From positions 48,445 to 112,444 of the forward strand of contig NZ_ANAY01000012.1 of the NCBI RefSeq assembly GCF_000340965.1: a stretch of 64,000 nucleotides of DNA, read 5' to 3'. The translations under genes and the position numbers were made by a program. A model generated the notes under the pieces. The model searched no databases. It was not told the DNA's origin and saw only the letters and a program-made list of their open reading frames with translations. The number at the start of each line of letters is the position of its first letter. The stretch's first letter is position 1. The stretch comes from Nocardiopsis kunsanensis DSM 44524. Its GTDB lineage: Bacteria > Actinomycetota > Actinomycetes > Streptosporangiales > Streptosporangiaceae. Below, in pieces: positions 21,840 to 30,008 of the stretch.

Positions 21840-21862
21840 AGCGCAGGCCCGGGGAGAACCCC

Positions 21863-23146
21863 CTAGTCGAAGTTCTCCACCCGCATCACACTGGCGACCT
21901 CCCGCACGGAGTCGTCCTCCTGCAGCCGTTCGACGGTGCTGCGCAGCGCGGCGTCGGGTGCTCGGTGGCTGACGAGGACGAGTTGGGCGTCGTCGCCGCT
22001 GCCCTCCTGGCGCACGTTCTTGATGGAGACCCCGTGCTCGGCGAAGATCTCGGCGACCGTGGCGAGTACGCCGGGGCGGTCGGCGACGTCCAGGGAGACG
22101 TGGTAGCTGGTGACGGTCTCGCCCATGTCGTGGACCAGCAGGCCGGTGTCGTGTCCGCCCTCGCCCACGTGGGTGTCGGCGAGGCGGTTGCGGGCCACGG
22201 CCACCAGGTCGCCGAGGACGGCACTGGCGGTGGGCGTGCCTCCGGCCCCGGCACCGTAGAACATCAGGCTGCCGGCGGACTCGGCCTCGACGAAGACCGC
22301 GTTGTAGGCCTCCTTGACGCTGGCGAGGGGGTGTTCGACGGGGAGCATCACCGGGTGGACGCGCACACCCACGGATCCTCCGTCCTCGGAGCGCTGGCAG
22401 ATCGCCAGGAGTTTGACGACACACCCCATCGCACGGGCGCCGGCGATGTCGGCTGCGGAGACACCGGTGATGCCTTCGCGGTGCACGTCGTCGGCGGTGA
22501 CCTGCTGGGTGTGGAAGGCCAGGCGGGCCAGGATCGCGGCCTTGGCCGCGGCGTCGAAGCCCTCCACGTCGGCGGTCGGGTCGGCTTCGGCGTACCCGAG
22601 GGTCTGGGCCTCCTCCAGGGCCTCGGTGAATCCGCTGCCGGCCGAGTCCATGCGGTCCAGGACGTAGTTGGTGGTGCCGTTGACAATGCCCAGCACGCGG
22701 TCGACGCGGTCGCCGGCCAGGGAGTCCCGCAGCGGACGCAGGAGCGGGATCGCCCCGGCCACCGAGGCCTCGTAGAACAGGTCGACACCGGCTTCGCGTG
22801 CGGCGGTGTGCAGGGTCTGCCCGTCCTCGGCCAGCAGCGCCTTGTTGGCGGTGACCACGGACTTGCCTGCCTTGAGTGCGGCGAGGATCAGCGACCGGGC
22901 GGGTTCGATACCGCCGATGACTTCGACGACCACGTCGATGTCGGGCCGGGTGGCCAGTGCCGTGGCGTCGGTGGTCAGTAGTGCCGGGTCGACACCGCGG
23001 TCGCGGTCGAGGCGGCGCACCGCGATACCGCCGATCTCCAACGGTGTGCCCACACGTGCGGCCAGTTCCTCGGGCTGCTCGTCGATCAGTCGGACGACTT
23101 CCGAACCCACTACGCCGCATCCGAGCAGCGCCACCTTCATCGCCAT
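21863..23146 (-). CDS. hom: Homoserine dehydrogenase
   Basis: A 427-residue NAD(P)-dependent enzyme reducing aspartate semialdehyde to homoserine, the branch to threonine and methionine. The Rossmann motif LLGCGVVGSEVV starts at residue 7, the catalytic middle includes GIVNGTTNYVLDRM and EAQTLGYAEADPTADVEGFDAAAK, and the C-terminal 75 residues (TSYHVSLDVADRPGVLATVA) form an ACT domain, the usual site of threonine feedback. It starts 66 bp after lysA. ATG at 23140 is an alternative start. Confidence 0.97.
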   Translation of the reverse strand: MAMKVALLGCGVVGSEVVRLIDEQPEELAARVGTPLEIGGIAVRRLDRDRGVDPALLTTDATALATRPDIDVVVEVIGGIEPARSLILAALKAGKSVVTANKALLAEDGQTLHTAAREAGVDLFYEASVAGAIPLLRPLRDSLAGDRVDRVLGIVNGTTNYVLDRMDSAGSGFTEALEEAQTLGYAEADPTADVEGFDAAAKAAILARLAFHTQQVTADDVHREGITGVSAADIAGARAMGCVVKLLAICQRSEDGGSVGVRVHPVMLPVEHPLASVKEAYNAVFVEAESAGSLMFYGAGAGGTPTASAVLGDLVAVARNRLADTHVGEGGHDTGLLVHDMGETVTSYHVSLDVADRPGVLATVAEIFAEHGVSIKNVRQEGSGDDAQLVLVSHRAPDAALRSTVERLQEDDSVREVASVMRVENFD

Positions 23147-23212
23147 TTGGGCGTGACTCCCACTTCTCTCGTGTCCGTGACCTCGCGCGGCCGGGGCCGC
23201 TCCTGGGTTTTC

Positions 23213-24598
23213 TCAGCCGACGTCGAGCCGGAGCAGGTCCTCTTCGGTCTCCCTGCGCACGATGACCCGCGCGTCCCCGTCCCGTACCGCGACCATGGCC
23301 GGGCGCGGCAGGTGGTTGTAGTTGCTCGCCATGGAGTAGCAGTAGGCACCTGTGGCCGCGACGGCGACCAGGTCCCCGGGGCGCAGGTCCTCGGGAAGGT
23401 ACAGGTCGTGCACGATGATGTCACCGCTCTCACAGTGCTTGCCGACCAGGCGCGAGAGCATCGGACCGCTCTCGCTGACCCTGGAGACCAGGCGGCCGGT
23501 GTACTCCGACCCGTACAGGGCGGTACGGATGTTGTCGCTCATGCCGCCGTCGACGCTGACGTAGGTGCGGATGCCCTCGACGTCCTTGACCGTTCCGACC
23601 TCGTAGACGGTGATGCCTGCGGGGCCCGCGATCGCCCGGCCGGGTTCCACTGCGATGCGCGGGACCGGCAGACCGGCCTCCTCGCACTCGCGGTGCACGA
23701 TGGTGGTCAGGCCGGCGGCGATGGTCTTGGGGTCGAGGGGGTCGTCGTCGGAGGTGTAGGCGATGCCCAGTCCGCCGCCGAGGTCGAGTTCGGCGAGGGT
23801 GACGTCGAGTTCCTCGTGGATCTGTGTGAGGAAGCGCGCGACCCGGCGTGCGGCGACCTCGAACCCGGAGGTGTCGAAGATCTGTGAGCCGATGTGCGAG
23901 TGCAGGCCGACGAGGTCGAGGTGTTCGGAGGCCAGGGAGCGGCGGACGGCCTCCGCGGCTGCGCCGGTGCTCATCGCGAAGCCGAACTTCTGGTCGTCGT
24001 GCGCGGTGGCGACGAATTCGTGTGTGTGCGCCTCCACTCCCGTGGTGACCCGGATGAGGATCTTGGGGCGGGCGCCGGCCTCGGCGGCCACCGACTCCAG
24101 GCGGTCGATCTCGTCGAGGGAGTCGACGATGATGCGGCCGACGCCGGCCTCGACCGCTCGGCGCAGTTCGGCGACGGACTTGTTGTTGCCGTGCATGCCG
24201 ATGCGTTCCGGCGGGACCTCGGCGGCCAGGGCGACGGCCAGTTCGCCGCCCGAGCACACGTCCAGCTTCATGCCTTCTTCGGTGGCCCAGCGGGCGACGG
24301 CCTTGGTGAGCAGGGCCTTCCCGGCGTAGTAGACGTCCGAACCGGTGAAGGCGGTGCTGTAGTCACGGGCCCGGGCGCGGAAGTCCTCCTCGTCCATGAC
24401 GAAGAGCGGCGTGCCGTAGGTGCGGGCGAGGTCGCCGACGCCGAGGCCGCCGACGGTCAGCTCGCCGTCCACACGGCGGGACGTGGCGGGCCAGACCTTG
24501 GGGTCGAGTGCGTTGAGGTCCTCGGGCGGCAGTGGCGGGTTCTCCTCCGGCAGGATCTCCGCGTGGCGGGATCCGGCGGGGTGCGCGTAGCGGCTCAT
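23213..24598 (-). CDS. lysA: Diaminopimelate decarboxylase
   Basis: A 461-residue fold-III PLP enzyme that decarboxylates meso-diaminopimelate to L-lysine. The PLP lysine is Lys94 in YYAGKALLTKAVARW; later motifs include GLHSHIGSQIFD, the glycine-rich LDLGGGLGIAYTS and YVSVDGGMSDN. The ATG at 24598 (MSRYAHPAGSRHAEILPEE) gives the family N-terminus; the longer frame upstream would overlap the spacer to the ArgS-like gene. No lysine riboswitch was recognised before it. Confidence 0.96.
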   Translation of the reverse strand: MSRYAHPAGSRHAEILPEENPPLPPEDLNALDPKVWPATSRRVDGELTVGGLGVGDLARTYGTPLFVMDEEDFRARARDYSTAFTGSDVYYAGKALLTKAVARWATEEGMKLDVCSGGELAVALAAEVPPERIGMHGNNKSVAELRRAVEAGVGRIIVDSLDEIDRLESVAAEAGARPKILIRVTTGVEAHTHEFVATAHDDQKFGFAMSTGAAAEAVRRSLASEHLDLVGLHSHIGSQIFDTSGFEVAARRVARFLTQIHEELDVTLAELDLGGGLGIAYTSDDDPLDPKTIAAGLTTIVHRECEEAGLPVPRIAVEPGRAIAGPAGITVYEVGTVKDVEGIRTYVSVDGGMSDNIRTALYGSEYTGRLVSRVSESGPMLSRLVGKHCESGDIIVHDLYLPEDLRPGDLVAVAATGAYCYSMASNYNHLPRPAMVAVRDGDARVIVRRETEEDLLRLDVG

Positions 24599-24717
24599 GA
24601 TGGGCTTTCGACTGGACTTTCGTCTGTGCTGTGGCGAGGACGCCCCGATCATTGTCCACCGATCCGGTCGGGACGAGGGGGTCGGGTCGGGGCGCGCGAC
24701 GACGTCTTCGGCAGGTC

Positions 24718-25776
24718 CTACAGCCTTGTGGGCGCGGACACGCCGAGGAGGAAGAGCCCCGTACGCAGGACCCCGGCGACGGCGGCGGGTAGCGCCGGGT
24801 CCGCGACGGCCCCCTCCGACCGCGCAGCGGCGCGGGGACACGTCCGCCACTCATCGTAGGCACTGGCCAGCCCTTCCAGGTATCTGACCAGGATATGGGG
24901 TTCCTCTCTGCGTGCGGCCGAATCCAGCGCGCTGGGACCGTCGAACAGGCATCCGCGCACCGAGGCCGTGTGCGCGGGACAGGCCGCAGGGGGCAGGGCC
25001 CCGGCGGCGGTCCAACGCTCCTGGCTGGTGGCGTGGGCGTGGGCGTAACGCAGACGGAAGGCCGGGTTGGCGTCGGTCAGACGGGACCATGCGCCCGGAC
25101 GGTCGGCGGAGGGAAGCACCGGAAGATCGTTCCCGGTGGTCTCGCCTTCGCGGGGGTGCTCGGGGATGGAGCGACAGAAGGCCACGCGGGCGCTGTCCTC
25201 ACCGATGGTACCCAGGACGCGGGCGGCCTCGGAGACCAGCTCCGTCCTGTCCCCGTCGCGGTAGGGGTCGCGCCAGCCGACCTCCTTCTCCCCCGACCGG
25301 GCCGGCGGGGCCTGGGGGGCGAGGGCCAGGGTGATGCGGGCCCTAGCGTCGGCGCGTGCGCGCCTGCGGGCCTGGGCGAGCGGACCGGACTCGTGCAGGG
25401 CGGTACGCGGCCATACGCCTTCCCCCGTCCAGGCGCGGCCGGTGAGCCAACGGGGGCCGTCGGCAGCCGCACGGACCATGCGGGTGCGCTGTTCGCCGGT
25501 GAGGGTGACGTTGACGAACCCCCTCCGGTCACCGCGGACGTCGGCGTACCCGGGCCGCAGTTCCTCGGCCAGGCGCCCGCCCACGAGCACGGGCGCGTCC
25601 TTGCCCCGGGAGGTGCACACGAGGCGGACGATCCGGGGTGCGAGGGGGGAGGCGGCGTCGTGGCCCTCCTGGGCCTGTTCGGCGCGCGGCCAGGCGAAGG
25701 GGACCTGCTCCGGGTCGATGCCGAAGGCATGCGCCGCGGCGCTCCGGACCTCTGCTTCCAGGGACCACGGAGTCAC
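24718..25776 (-). CDS. ArgS-derived protein lacking the aminoacylation domain (NrtL-like)
   Basis: A 352-residue protein in the argS position. The N-terminal ~110 residues resemble the ArgS Add-1 domain (AHAFGIDPEQVPFAWP, GYADVRGDRRGFVNVTLT). The C-terminal ~130 resemble the DALR anticodon-binding helix bundle (NPAFRLRYAHAHATSQERW, HILVRYLEGLASAYDEW, LFLLGVSAPTRL). The Rossmann catalytic core with HIGH and KMSKS is missing, so charging of tRNA-Arg is not expected; a true argS must lie elsewhere. Proteins of this type occur in Streptomyces and relatives. Its GTG overlaps the response-regulator stop (GTGA), and tRNA-Arg(CCG) lies 535 bp upstream. Role unknown: tRNA binding, sensing or scaffolding are possibilities. 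Confidence 0.82.
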   Translation of the reverse strand: MTPWSLEAEVRSAAAHAFGIDPEQVPFAWPRAEQAQEGHDAASPLAPRIVRLVCTSRGKDAPVLVGGRLAEELRPGYADVRGDRRGFVNVTLTGEQRTRMVRAAADGPRWLTGRAWTGEGVWPRTALHESGPLAQARRRARADARARITLALAPQAPPARSGEKEVGWRDPYRDGDRTELVSEAARVLGTIGEDSARVAFCRSIPEHPREGETTGNDLPVLPSADRPGAWSRLTDANPAFRLRYAHAHATSQERWTAAGALPPAACPAHTASVRGCLFDGPSALDSAARREEPHILVRYLEGLASAYDEWRTCPRAAARSEGAVADPALPAAVAGVLRTGLFLLGVSAPTRL

Positions 25777-26159
25777 TCCCGTTCCCCCTCCAGCAGTTCA
25801 CGGACGACTTCCACGAGCGCGTCGGGGTCGAAGGGTTTGGTCATGTAGGCGTCCACCCCGATGCGTTCCCCGTGCTTGCGGTCCTCTTCCTGTGCACGTG
25901 CCGTGACGAGCACGATCCGGCAGGCCGTCTCCGGCCGGCGCGCACGCAGGCGCTCTGCGGCGGTCCAGCCGTCCAGGCGCGGCATCATCACGTCCAGCGT
26001 GACCACGTGCGGGTCGATGTGGTCGACCCGCTCGAGACAGTCCTGGCCGTCGACGGCCGTGAACACCTCGAAGCCCTCGAGTTCGAGGTTGAGGCGGATG
26101 AGTTCCCGGATCATTTCGTCGTCCTCGACGACGAGAACCCGTGCGGGTAGGGCGTTCAC
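25773..26159 (-). CDS. Single-domain response regulator
   Basis: A 128-residue CheY-like receiver with no output domain. The acidic pocket is Asp13/Asp14, the phosphoacceptor Asp56 in VVTLDVMMPRLDG, the switch Thr86 in VLVTARA and Lys108 in MTKPFDPDALV. GTG at 26159 (VNALPARVLVVEDDE) is chosen: longer readings run into the tRNA gene. It overlaps the ArgS-like gene by four bases, implying co-translation. No kinase gene is near. It probably acts by protein contact. Confidence 0.88.
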   Translation of the reverse strand: MNALPARVLVVEDDEMIRELIRLNLELEGFEVFTAVDGQDCLERVDHIDPHVVTLDVMMPRLDGWTAAERLRARRPETACRIVLVTARAQEEDRKHGERIGVDAYMTKPFDPDALVEVVRELLEGERE

Positions 26160-26290
26160 GGGCGTGACCCTACCTTCGGCGGGCGAACGCGCACCACTGG
26201 AACGACCGAACAGCGGGTGGCGGCGGGGCGTCCGGGAGCGATGGGGAGCGGTCTCCGTTCTCAAGTGGACGAGGACCCCGCAGCCCCTGC

Positions 26291-26296
26291 TACAGT
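26291..26296 (+). promoter_or_regulatory. -10 element of tRNA-Arg promoter
   Basis: TACAGT fits the actinobacterial TANNNT box, 16 bp upstream of the mature tRNA. The -35 region is weakly conserved (TGGACG about 18 bp upstream). Confidence 0.5.
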
Positions 26297-26311
26297 TGTT
26301 CACGCAACCGC

Positions 26312-26383
26312 GCCCCCTTAGCTCAGGGGATAGAGCAACGGCCTCCGGAGCCGTGTGCGGAGGTTCGAATCCTCCAGGGGGCA
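26312..26383 (+). tRNA. tRNA-Arg, anticodon CCG
   Basis: Acceptor GCCCCCT pairs with AGGGGGC, with A as discriminator base. The D-arm TAGCTCAGGGGATAGAGCA, anticodon stem ACGGC/GCCGT with loop CTCCGGA (anticodon CCG at 26345-26347) and T-arm GGAGGTTCGAATCCTCC are all present. CCA is not encoded. It decodes CGG, a common codon here. A palindromic terminator follows at 26423-26446. Confidence 0.97.
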
Positions 26384-26422
26384 CAGGTGAACGGTCGGCG
26401 CCATGAGCCCGCTGACCAGGTG

Positions 26423-26446
26423 AAAGGCGCCCCGCGGGGCGCCTTT
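26423..26446 (+). terminator. Intrinsic terminator of tRNA-Arg
   Basis: A perfect 24-nt palindrome, AAAGGCGCCCCG followed by CGGGGCGCCTTT, 40 bp after the tRNA and ending in a short T run. Confidence 0.75.
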
Positions 26447-26617
26447 CGCGTTTCAGGTGTCGTCATCCTGCGTCACGTTCGCCGAGCTTCTGTGGACACA
26501 CTGCGGACAGGACGCGGACGAAAAAGGAGCAGGGTCCCCGAAACCACTCGGAACCCCACCCGAAACCGTTCAGGAACGTGTGATCCGCGCCACTGACGAT
26601 GGCCACCGAATCGGGTC

Positions 26618-27175
26618 TCAGTCCTGCTTGATGAGCGAGACCTCGAACTCGAGGACGACTTTCTCCCCGACCAGCACACCGCCGGTCTCGAGTGCGGCGT
26701 TCCAGTTGACCCCGAAGTCGTTGCGGTTGATCGTCGTGGAACCCTCGAAACCCACACGGACGTTGCCGAACGGGTCGGTGGCCCGGCCTTCGAAGGTGAA
26801 CGGCACGGTGACCTGCCGGGTGGTGCCCTTGATCGTGAGGTCCCCGGTCATGTCGAGGGTCTCCTCGCCGGACCGCGTGACCTCGGTCGAACGGAAGGTG
26901 ATCTCCGGATAGTCCTCCATCTGCAGGAAGTCGTTGCTGCGCAGGTGGGCGTCGCGGTCGGCGTTGCGGGTATCGATGCTGTCCGCCCGGATCACGAGCT
27001 CCACCGACGAGCGGGAGGGGTCCTGGCCGTCGAGGACGGCGGTACCGGTGAACTCGTTGAACGAGCCGCGTACCTTGGTCACCATCGCGTGCCGGGTCAC
27101 GAATCCGATGCGGGTGTGCGCGGGGTCCAGACTGTAACGGCCGGTGAGCTCGGAGTAGGACTGCTGGAACGCCAT
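26618..27175 (-). CDS. YceI family protein
   Basis: A 185-residue lipocalin-like beta-barrel of the YceI family, which binds polyisoprenoid-type ligands. Signatures are YSLDPAHTRIGFVTRHAMVTKVRGSF at the start, DAHLRSNDFLQMEDYPEITF in the middle, and GDLTIKGTTRQVTVPFTFEG. No signal peptide, so it is cytoplasmic here, as in many actinobacterial members. AGGAGGTAACC precedes the ATG. The family's precise role is unclear. It stands alone between the tRNA terminator and the transporter gene. Confidence 0.93.
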   Translation of the reverse strand: MAFQQSYSELTGRYSLDPAHTRIGFVTRHAMVTKVRGSFNEFTGTAVLDGQDPSRSSVELVIRADSIDTRNADRDAHLRSNDFLQMEDYPEITFRSTEVTRSGEETLDMTGDLTIKGTTRQVTVPFTFEGRATDPFGNVRVGFEGSTTINRNDFGVNWNAALETGGVLVGEKVVLEFEVSLIKQD

Positions 27176-27254
27176 CGGTTACCTCCTGTGGTCGATGCGT
27201 CTTCTCTACACGACACGAGGTCTCCACCAGGGGGAGCGGCACGCGCGGGCGGAG

Positions 27255-28271
27255 CTATTCGGAGGGGCGGTGCCTTTGCGTTTCGACCGGGAACACGGAC
27301 GATGCGGTGTGGCCGTCGTAGTGGGAGGGGCGCACCCGCACCAGCTGGGCGAGCAGAGCCAGGACCGGTAGTTCCAGGAGCGGGCCCGCCACGAGGGCGA
27401 CCGCGATGAGTGGGCGGTCGGGGAAGGCCGCGACCGCGATGGCCAGTGCGACGGGCGAATTCCGGGCCGTGGTGGTCATGGTGAGCGTGACCTTCTGCGC
27501 GGCGGGCAGACGGAGGATCCGGGACAGGGCCACCGCCAGTGAGGGCAGCACGACGAAGAAGACCGCGAGCGGCGGTAGCAGAGCCAACAGATCCGCGGCG
27601 TGGTCCAGAACCGTGCGGGCCTGCCAGGCGAACATCGCGAAGACCGCCACGTACAGCAGCGGCAGCACGAGGGTTCCGGCCGGCGCGATGACAAGGCGTG
27701 CACGCCACTCTTCGCCCTTGAAGCGCGCCGAGGCCCGGCGCAGGACCAGCGCGATCACCAGGGGCACCACGAGTACCAACAGCACCGATTCGGCCAGCGT
27801 CGCGGCGTCGACCATCGCCGCCTCGCCACCCAACAGCAGCACGTACACCGGCAACAGCACGAGCTGCAGGACGAGGTTGACCGGCAGCAGTGCGGCGGCG
27901 ATCCCGGTGTGCCCGCGCGCCACGGCGGTGAAGACCAGGTACCAGTCGGTACAGGGAGTCACCAGGAGCAACAACAACCCGATCCGCAGGTCGGGCTCTC
28001 CGCCCAGCAACCCGGCTCCCAGTGCCCAGGCCAGGGCCGGGGTGAGGACGAAGTTGAGTACCAGGCCGGCCACGACGAGGGTCCGGGCCCGACGGACCTC
28101 CCCCACGTGAGCGGCGTCCATCTGCACGAAGACGGCGGTGAGCATCACGAGCAGCGCGGGCAGCACGACGTGTTCGGCCGCCGGGCCGATGGGCAGCAGC
28201 AGTCCGGCCCCCAGCCCGCCGAGAGCGGACAGGGCGACGAACAGGCTCTGGAGGCGTTCTACCAGGGACAC
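27255..28271 (-). CDS. BASS/ACR3-like transporter
   Basis: A 338-residue protein with about ten membrane helices of the bile acid:sodium symporter superfamily. TPCTDWYLVFTAVARG, LQLVLLPVYVLLL and TTTARNSPVALAIAVAAFPDRPL resemble ACR3 arsenite permeases; the Cys in PCTDW sits where ACR3 has its functional cysteine. The true ACR3 gene with arsR is at the left edge of the window, so this one may carry another anion. GTG start at 28271. No regulator is adjacent. Confidence 0.8.
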   Translation of the reverse strand: MSLVERLQSLFVALSALGGLGAGLLLPIGPAAEHVVLPALLVMLTAVFVQMDAAHVGEVRRARTLVVAGLVLNFVLTPALAWALGAGLLGGEPDLRIGLLLLLVTPCTDWYLVFTAVARGHTGIAAALLPVNLVLQLVLLPVYVLLLGGEAAMVDAATLAESVLLVLVVPLVIALVLRRASARFKGEEWRARLVIAPAGTLVLPLLYVAVFAMFAWQARTVLDHAADLLALLPPLAVFFVVLPSLAVALSRILRLPAAQKVTLTMTTTARNSPVALAIAVAAFPDRPLIAVALVAGPLLELPVLALLAQLVRVRPSHYDGHTASSVFPVETQRHRPSE

Positions 28272-28425
28272 GGTTCAGACTTTCACAGCGGGGTCGGGGA
28301 GGGTGTCCGCCGAACCGGCCGGGGTTCCGGGGCCGCCGGCAGGACCGGACGCGCCCATCGGCGCCATGCGCACCCGTTGAGCTCTCGAGCCGTACGGGGG
28401 CCGAGGAGGTGGATCCGCGAAAACA

Positions 28426-28471
28426 CCGGCGCCGCCGGGCCGGGGCACACACCCCGGTCCGGCGGCGCCGG
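28426..28471 (-). terminator. 20-bp-stem terminator of the WD40 gene
   Basis: A perfect 13-bp arm (28426-28438 with 28459-28471) continues, after one mismatch, as a 6-bp CCGGGG/CCCCGG stem closing a 6-nt loop. It lies 48 bp after the WD40 stop and is one of the strongest hairpins in the window. Confidence 0.75.
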
Positions 28472-28518
28472 AGGAGGCAGGGGCGGCCCTGGTCCGGGGC
28501 CGCCCCGCCGTCGGTGCC

Positions 28519-29769
28519 TCAGAGGTCCAGGACGTAGGCCTCTCCGTCCTGGTCGGTGGCCACGACACGGCTGCCGTCCTCGTTGAGCGAGACGGCGCCG
28601 AATTCGGCCCCGGACTCTTCCATTACCACGGACACCTCCATGTTCTGCAGGTCCCAGACCCGCACGGAACCGTCGCGGGAGGCGCTGGCGGCCGTCTGCC
28701 CGTCGCCGCTCACCTCGACGTCCCACACGTAGTCGGTGTGTCCGTCCAGGACTCCGAGCTGCTCTCCCAGGTCGGCGTCCCACACGATGACCCTGCCGTC
28801 GTCGGAGCCGCTGACCACGGTGCCGTCGGCCCCGAAGTCGACGCCCTGCACCCAGTCGGTGTGGCCCTCGAGGGTGGCCTCCTCGCTCTCGGACTCCACG
28901 TCCCAGAGGATGACCGTGTTGTCGTCGGAGGCGCTGGCGACCATGCTGCCGTCCGGGCTGAAAGCCACGTCACGCACCCAGTCGGTGTGGCCCTCGAGGG
29001 TGGCCACCTCGCTCTCGGACTCCACGTCCCACACCTTGACGTCGCCGGTGTCGGATCCGCTGATGACCATGCTGCCGTCCGGGCTGATGTCCACACCGCG
29101 TACCCAGTCGGTGTGTCCGTCGAAGGAAGCGACTTCGCTTCCTGACTCGTCCCAGACGGTGACGCTGCCGTCGTGGGCACCGCCGGCCAGCAGGGACTGG
29201 TCCTCACTGAACTCGACCGCCAGGATCGAGGAGTAGTCGGGGCCGAGCAACGAGTCCTCGACGGCATCGTCATCGAGGTTCCACAACAACACCTCACCGC
29301 TGCCGGAACCCTGCGCGATCACCGTGCCGTCGGAGGTCAGGGCGATGTCCTCCTCGTTGCCCCCGGTCTCCACGATCCGGGCTTCTCCGGCGTCCCCGGT
29401 GCCCGGCCCGCCGCCTCCGGAAGCGGAACCGCCCTCACCGGAGGGGTCGTCCCCGCCGATGAAGAAGAAGATGCCGCCTACGATGAGCGCGAGCACCAGG
29501 AAGACGGCGACGAGCACGATGGCCAGTACCGGCCCGCCCTTCTTCTTCGGCGGCCGGGGCTGACCGTAGGGCGGGACAGGCTGTCCGTACGGTGGCGCGC
29601 CTCCAGGAGGGCCGTACTGCGGGCCGCCGGGACCGTAGGGCGGTGCAGGTTGTGGGCCGGACGGACCGGGTTGCGGACCGGACTGCCCGGGCGGACCGTA
29701 CCCCTGGGGTTGGCCGGACCCGTGTCCCTGGGGGGCACCGTACGGACTTTGTGGTGGAGGATTGCTCAT
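28519..29769 (-). CDS. Membrane-anchored WD40-repeat protein
   Basis: A 416-residue protein: Pro/Gly/Gln/Tyr-rich cytoplasmic tail (residues 1-78, with KKK before the membrane), one membrane helix (81-103), a Gly/Ser linker and seven WD40 blades forming one extracellular propeller. Three central blades share GHTDWV and SPDGSMV motifs and are nearly identical in DNA with a 126-bp period, pointing to recent blade duplication. The ATG at 29769 has GAAGAGAG upstream. Actinomycete WD40 proteins of this type often lie near kinases or serve as binding platforms; the partner is unknown. It is transcribed away from the molybdoenzyme gene. Confidence 0.87.
   Translation of the reverse strand: MSNPPPQSPYGAPQGHGSGQPQGYGPPGQSGPQPGPSGPQPAPPYGPGGPQYGPPGGAPPYGQPVPPYGQPRPPKKKGGPVLAIVLVAVFLVLALIVGGIFFFIGGDDPSGEGGSASGGGGPGTGDAGEARIVETGGNEEDIALTSDGTVIAQGSGSGEVLLWNLDDDAVEDSLLGPDYSSILAVEFSEDQSLLAGGAHDGSVTVWDESGSEVASFDGHTDWVRGVDISPDGSMVISGSDTGDVKVWDVESESEVATLEGHTDWVRDVAFSPDGSMVASASDDNTVILWDVESESEEATLEGHTDWVQGVDFGADGTVVSGSDDGRVIVWDADLGEQLGVLDGHTDYVWDVEVSGDGQTAASASRDGSVRVWDLQNMEVSVVMEESGAEFGAVSLNEDGSRVVATDQDGEAYVLDL
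28855..29232. repeat. 126-bp tandem repeat encoding WD40 blades
   Basis: GTCGGTGTGGCCCTCG recurs at 28855 and 28981, and a diverged copy at 29107: a period of exactly 126 bp (42 codons). The first two units are almost identical for more than 50 bp. Confidence 0.85.
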
Positions 29770-30008
29770 GACAGCTCTCTTCGGATCACAGAACAAGGGA
29801 AGGGAGATGTGTCGTCCGACCACCCCAGCCCACGGGGCAATGGATACGGCGGGGGGGGACGATCCACTCATCATGTCAGAAGATACTCCCTCGAAGCAGG
29901 CCCGGCCGGGGCTCTCCCCCCGCTCCCCTCGAAGGATCTCGTGTACTACCCGGCCCTTCGGGGCGGTGCAACCCCCTGGCGGGCAGTTGCCGACACCGAG
30001 GAGCGGCC

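Larger units (their letters stand above)
21491..21862 (-). other. 372-bp hom-thrC spacer with two hairpins
   Basis: No gene is seen. Near the hom stop there is a perfect 11-bp inverted repeat (21777-21787 with 21829-21839, loop 41). Further on is a perfect 7-bp stem with a 4-nt loop, GGGGCGG-TGTT-CCGCCCC (21656-21673). Closer to thrC a TAGACT element (around 21585-21590, minus strand) could be a -10 box. The layout suits termination after hom and a separate thrCB promoter. Confidence 0.5.

Noticed and set aside
23147..24717. Lysine riboswitch or T-box before hom/lysA.
   Set aside because: Gaps are only 66 and 119 bp and show no conserved riboswitch or T-box core.
29770..30008. Molybdenum-cofactor riboswitch before the molybdoenzyme.
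   Set aside because: The 239-bp gap has GC-rich stems but the conserved core of that riboswitch class could not be recognised.
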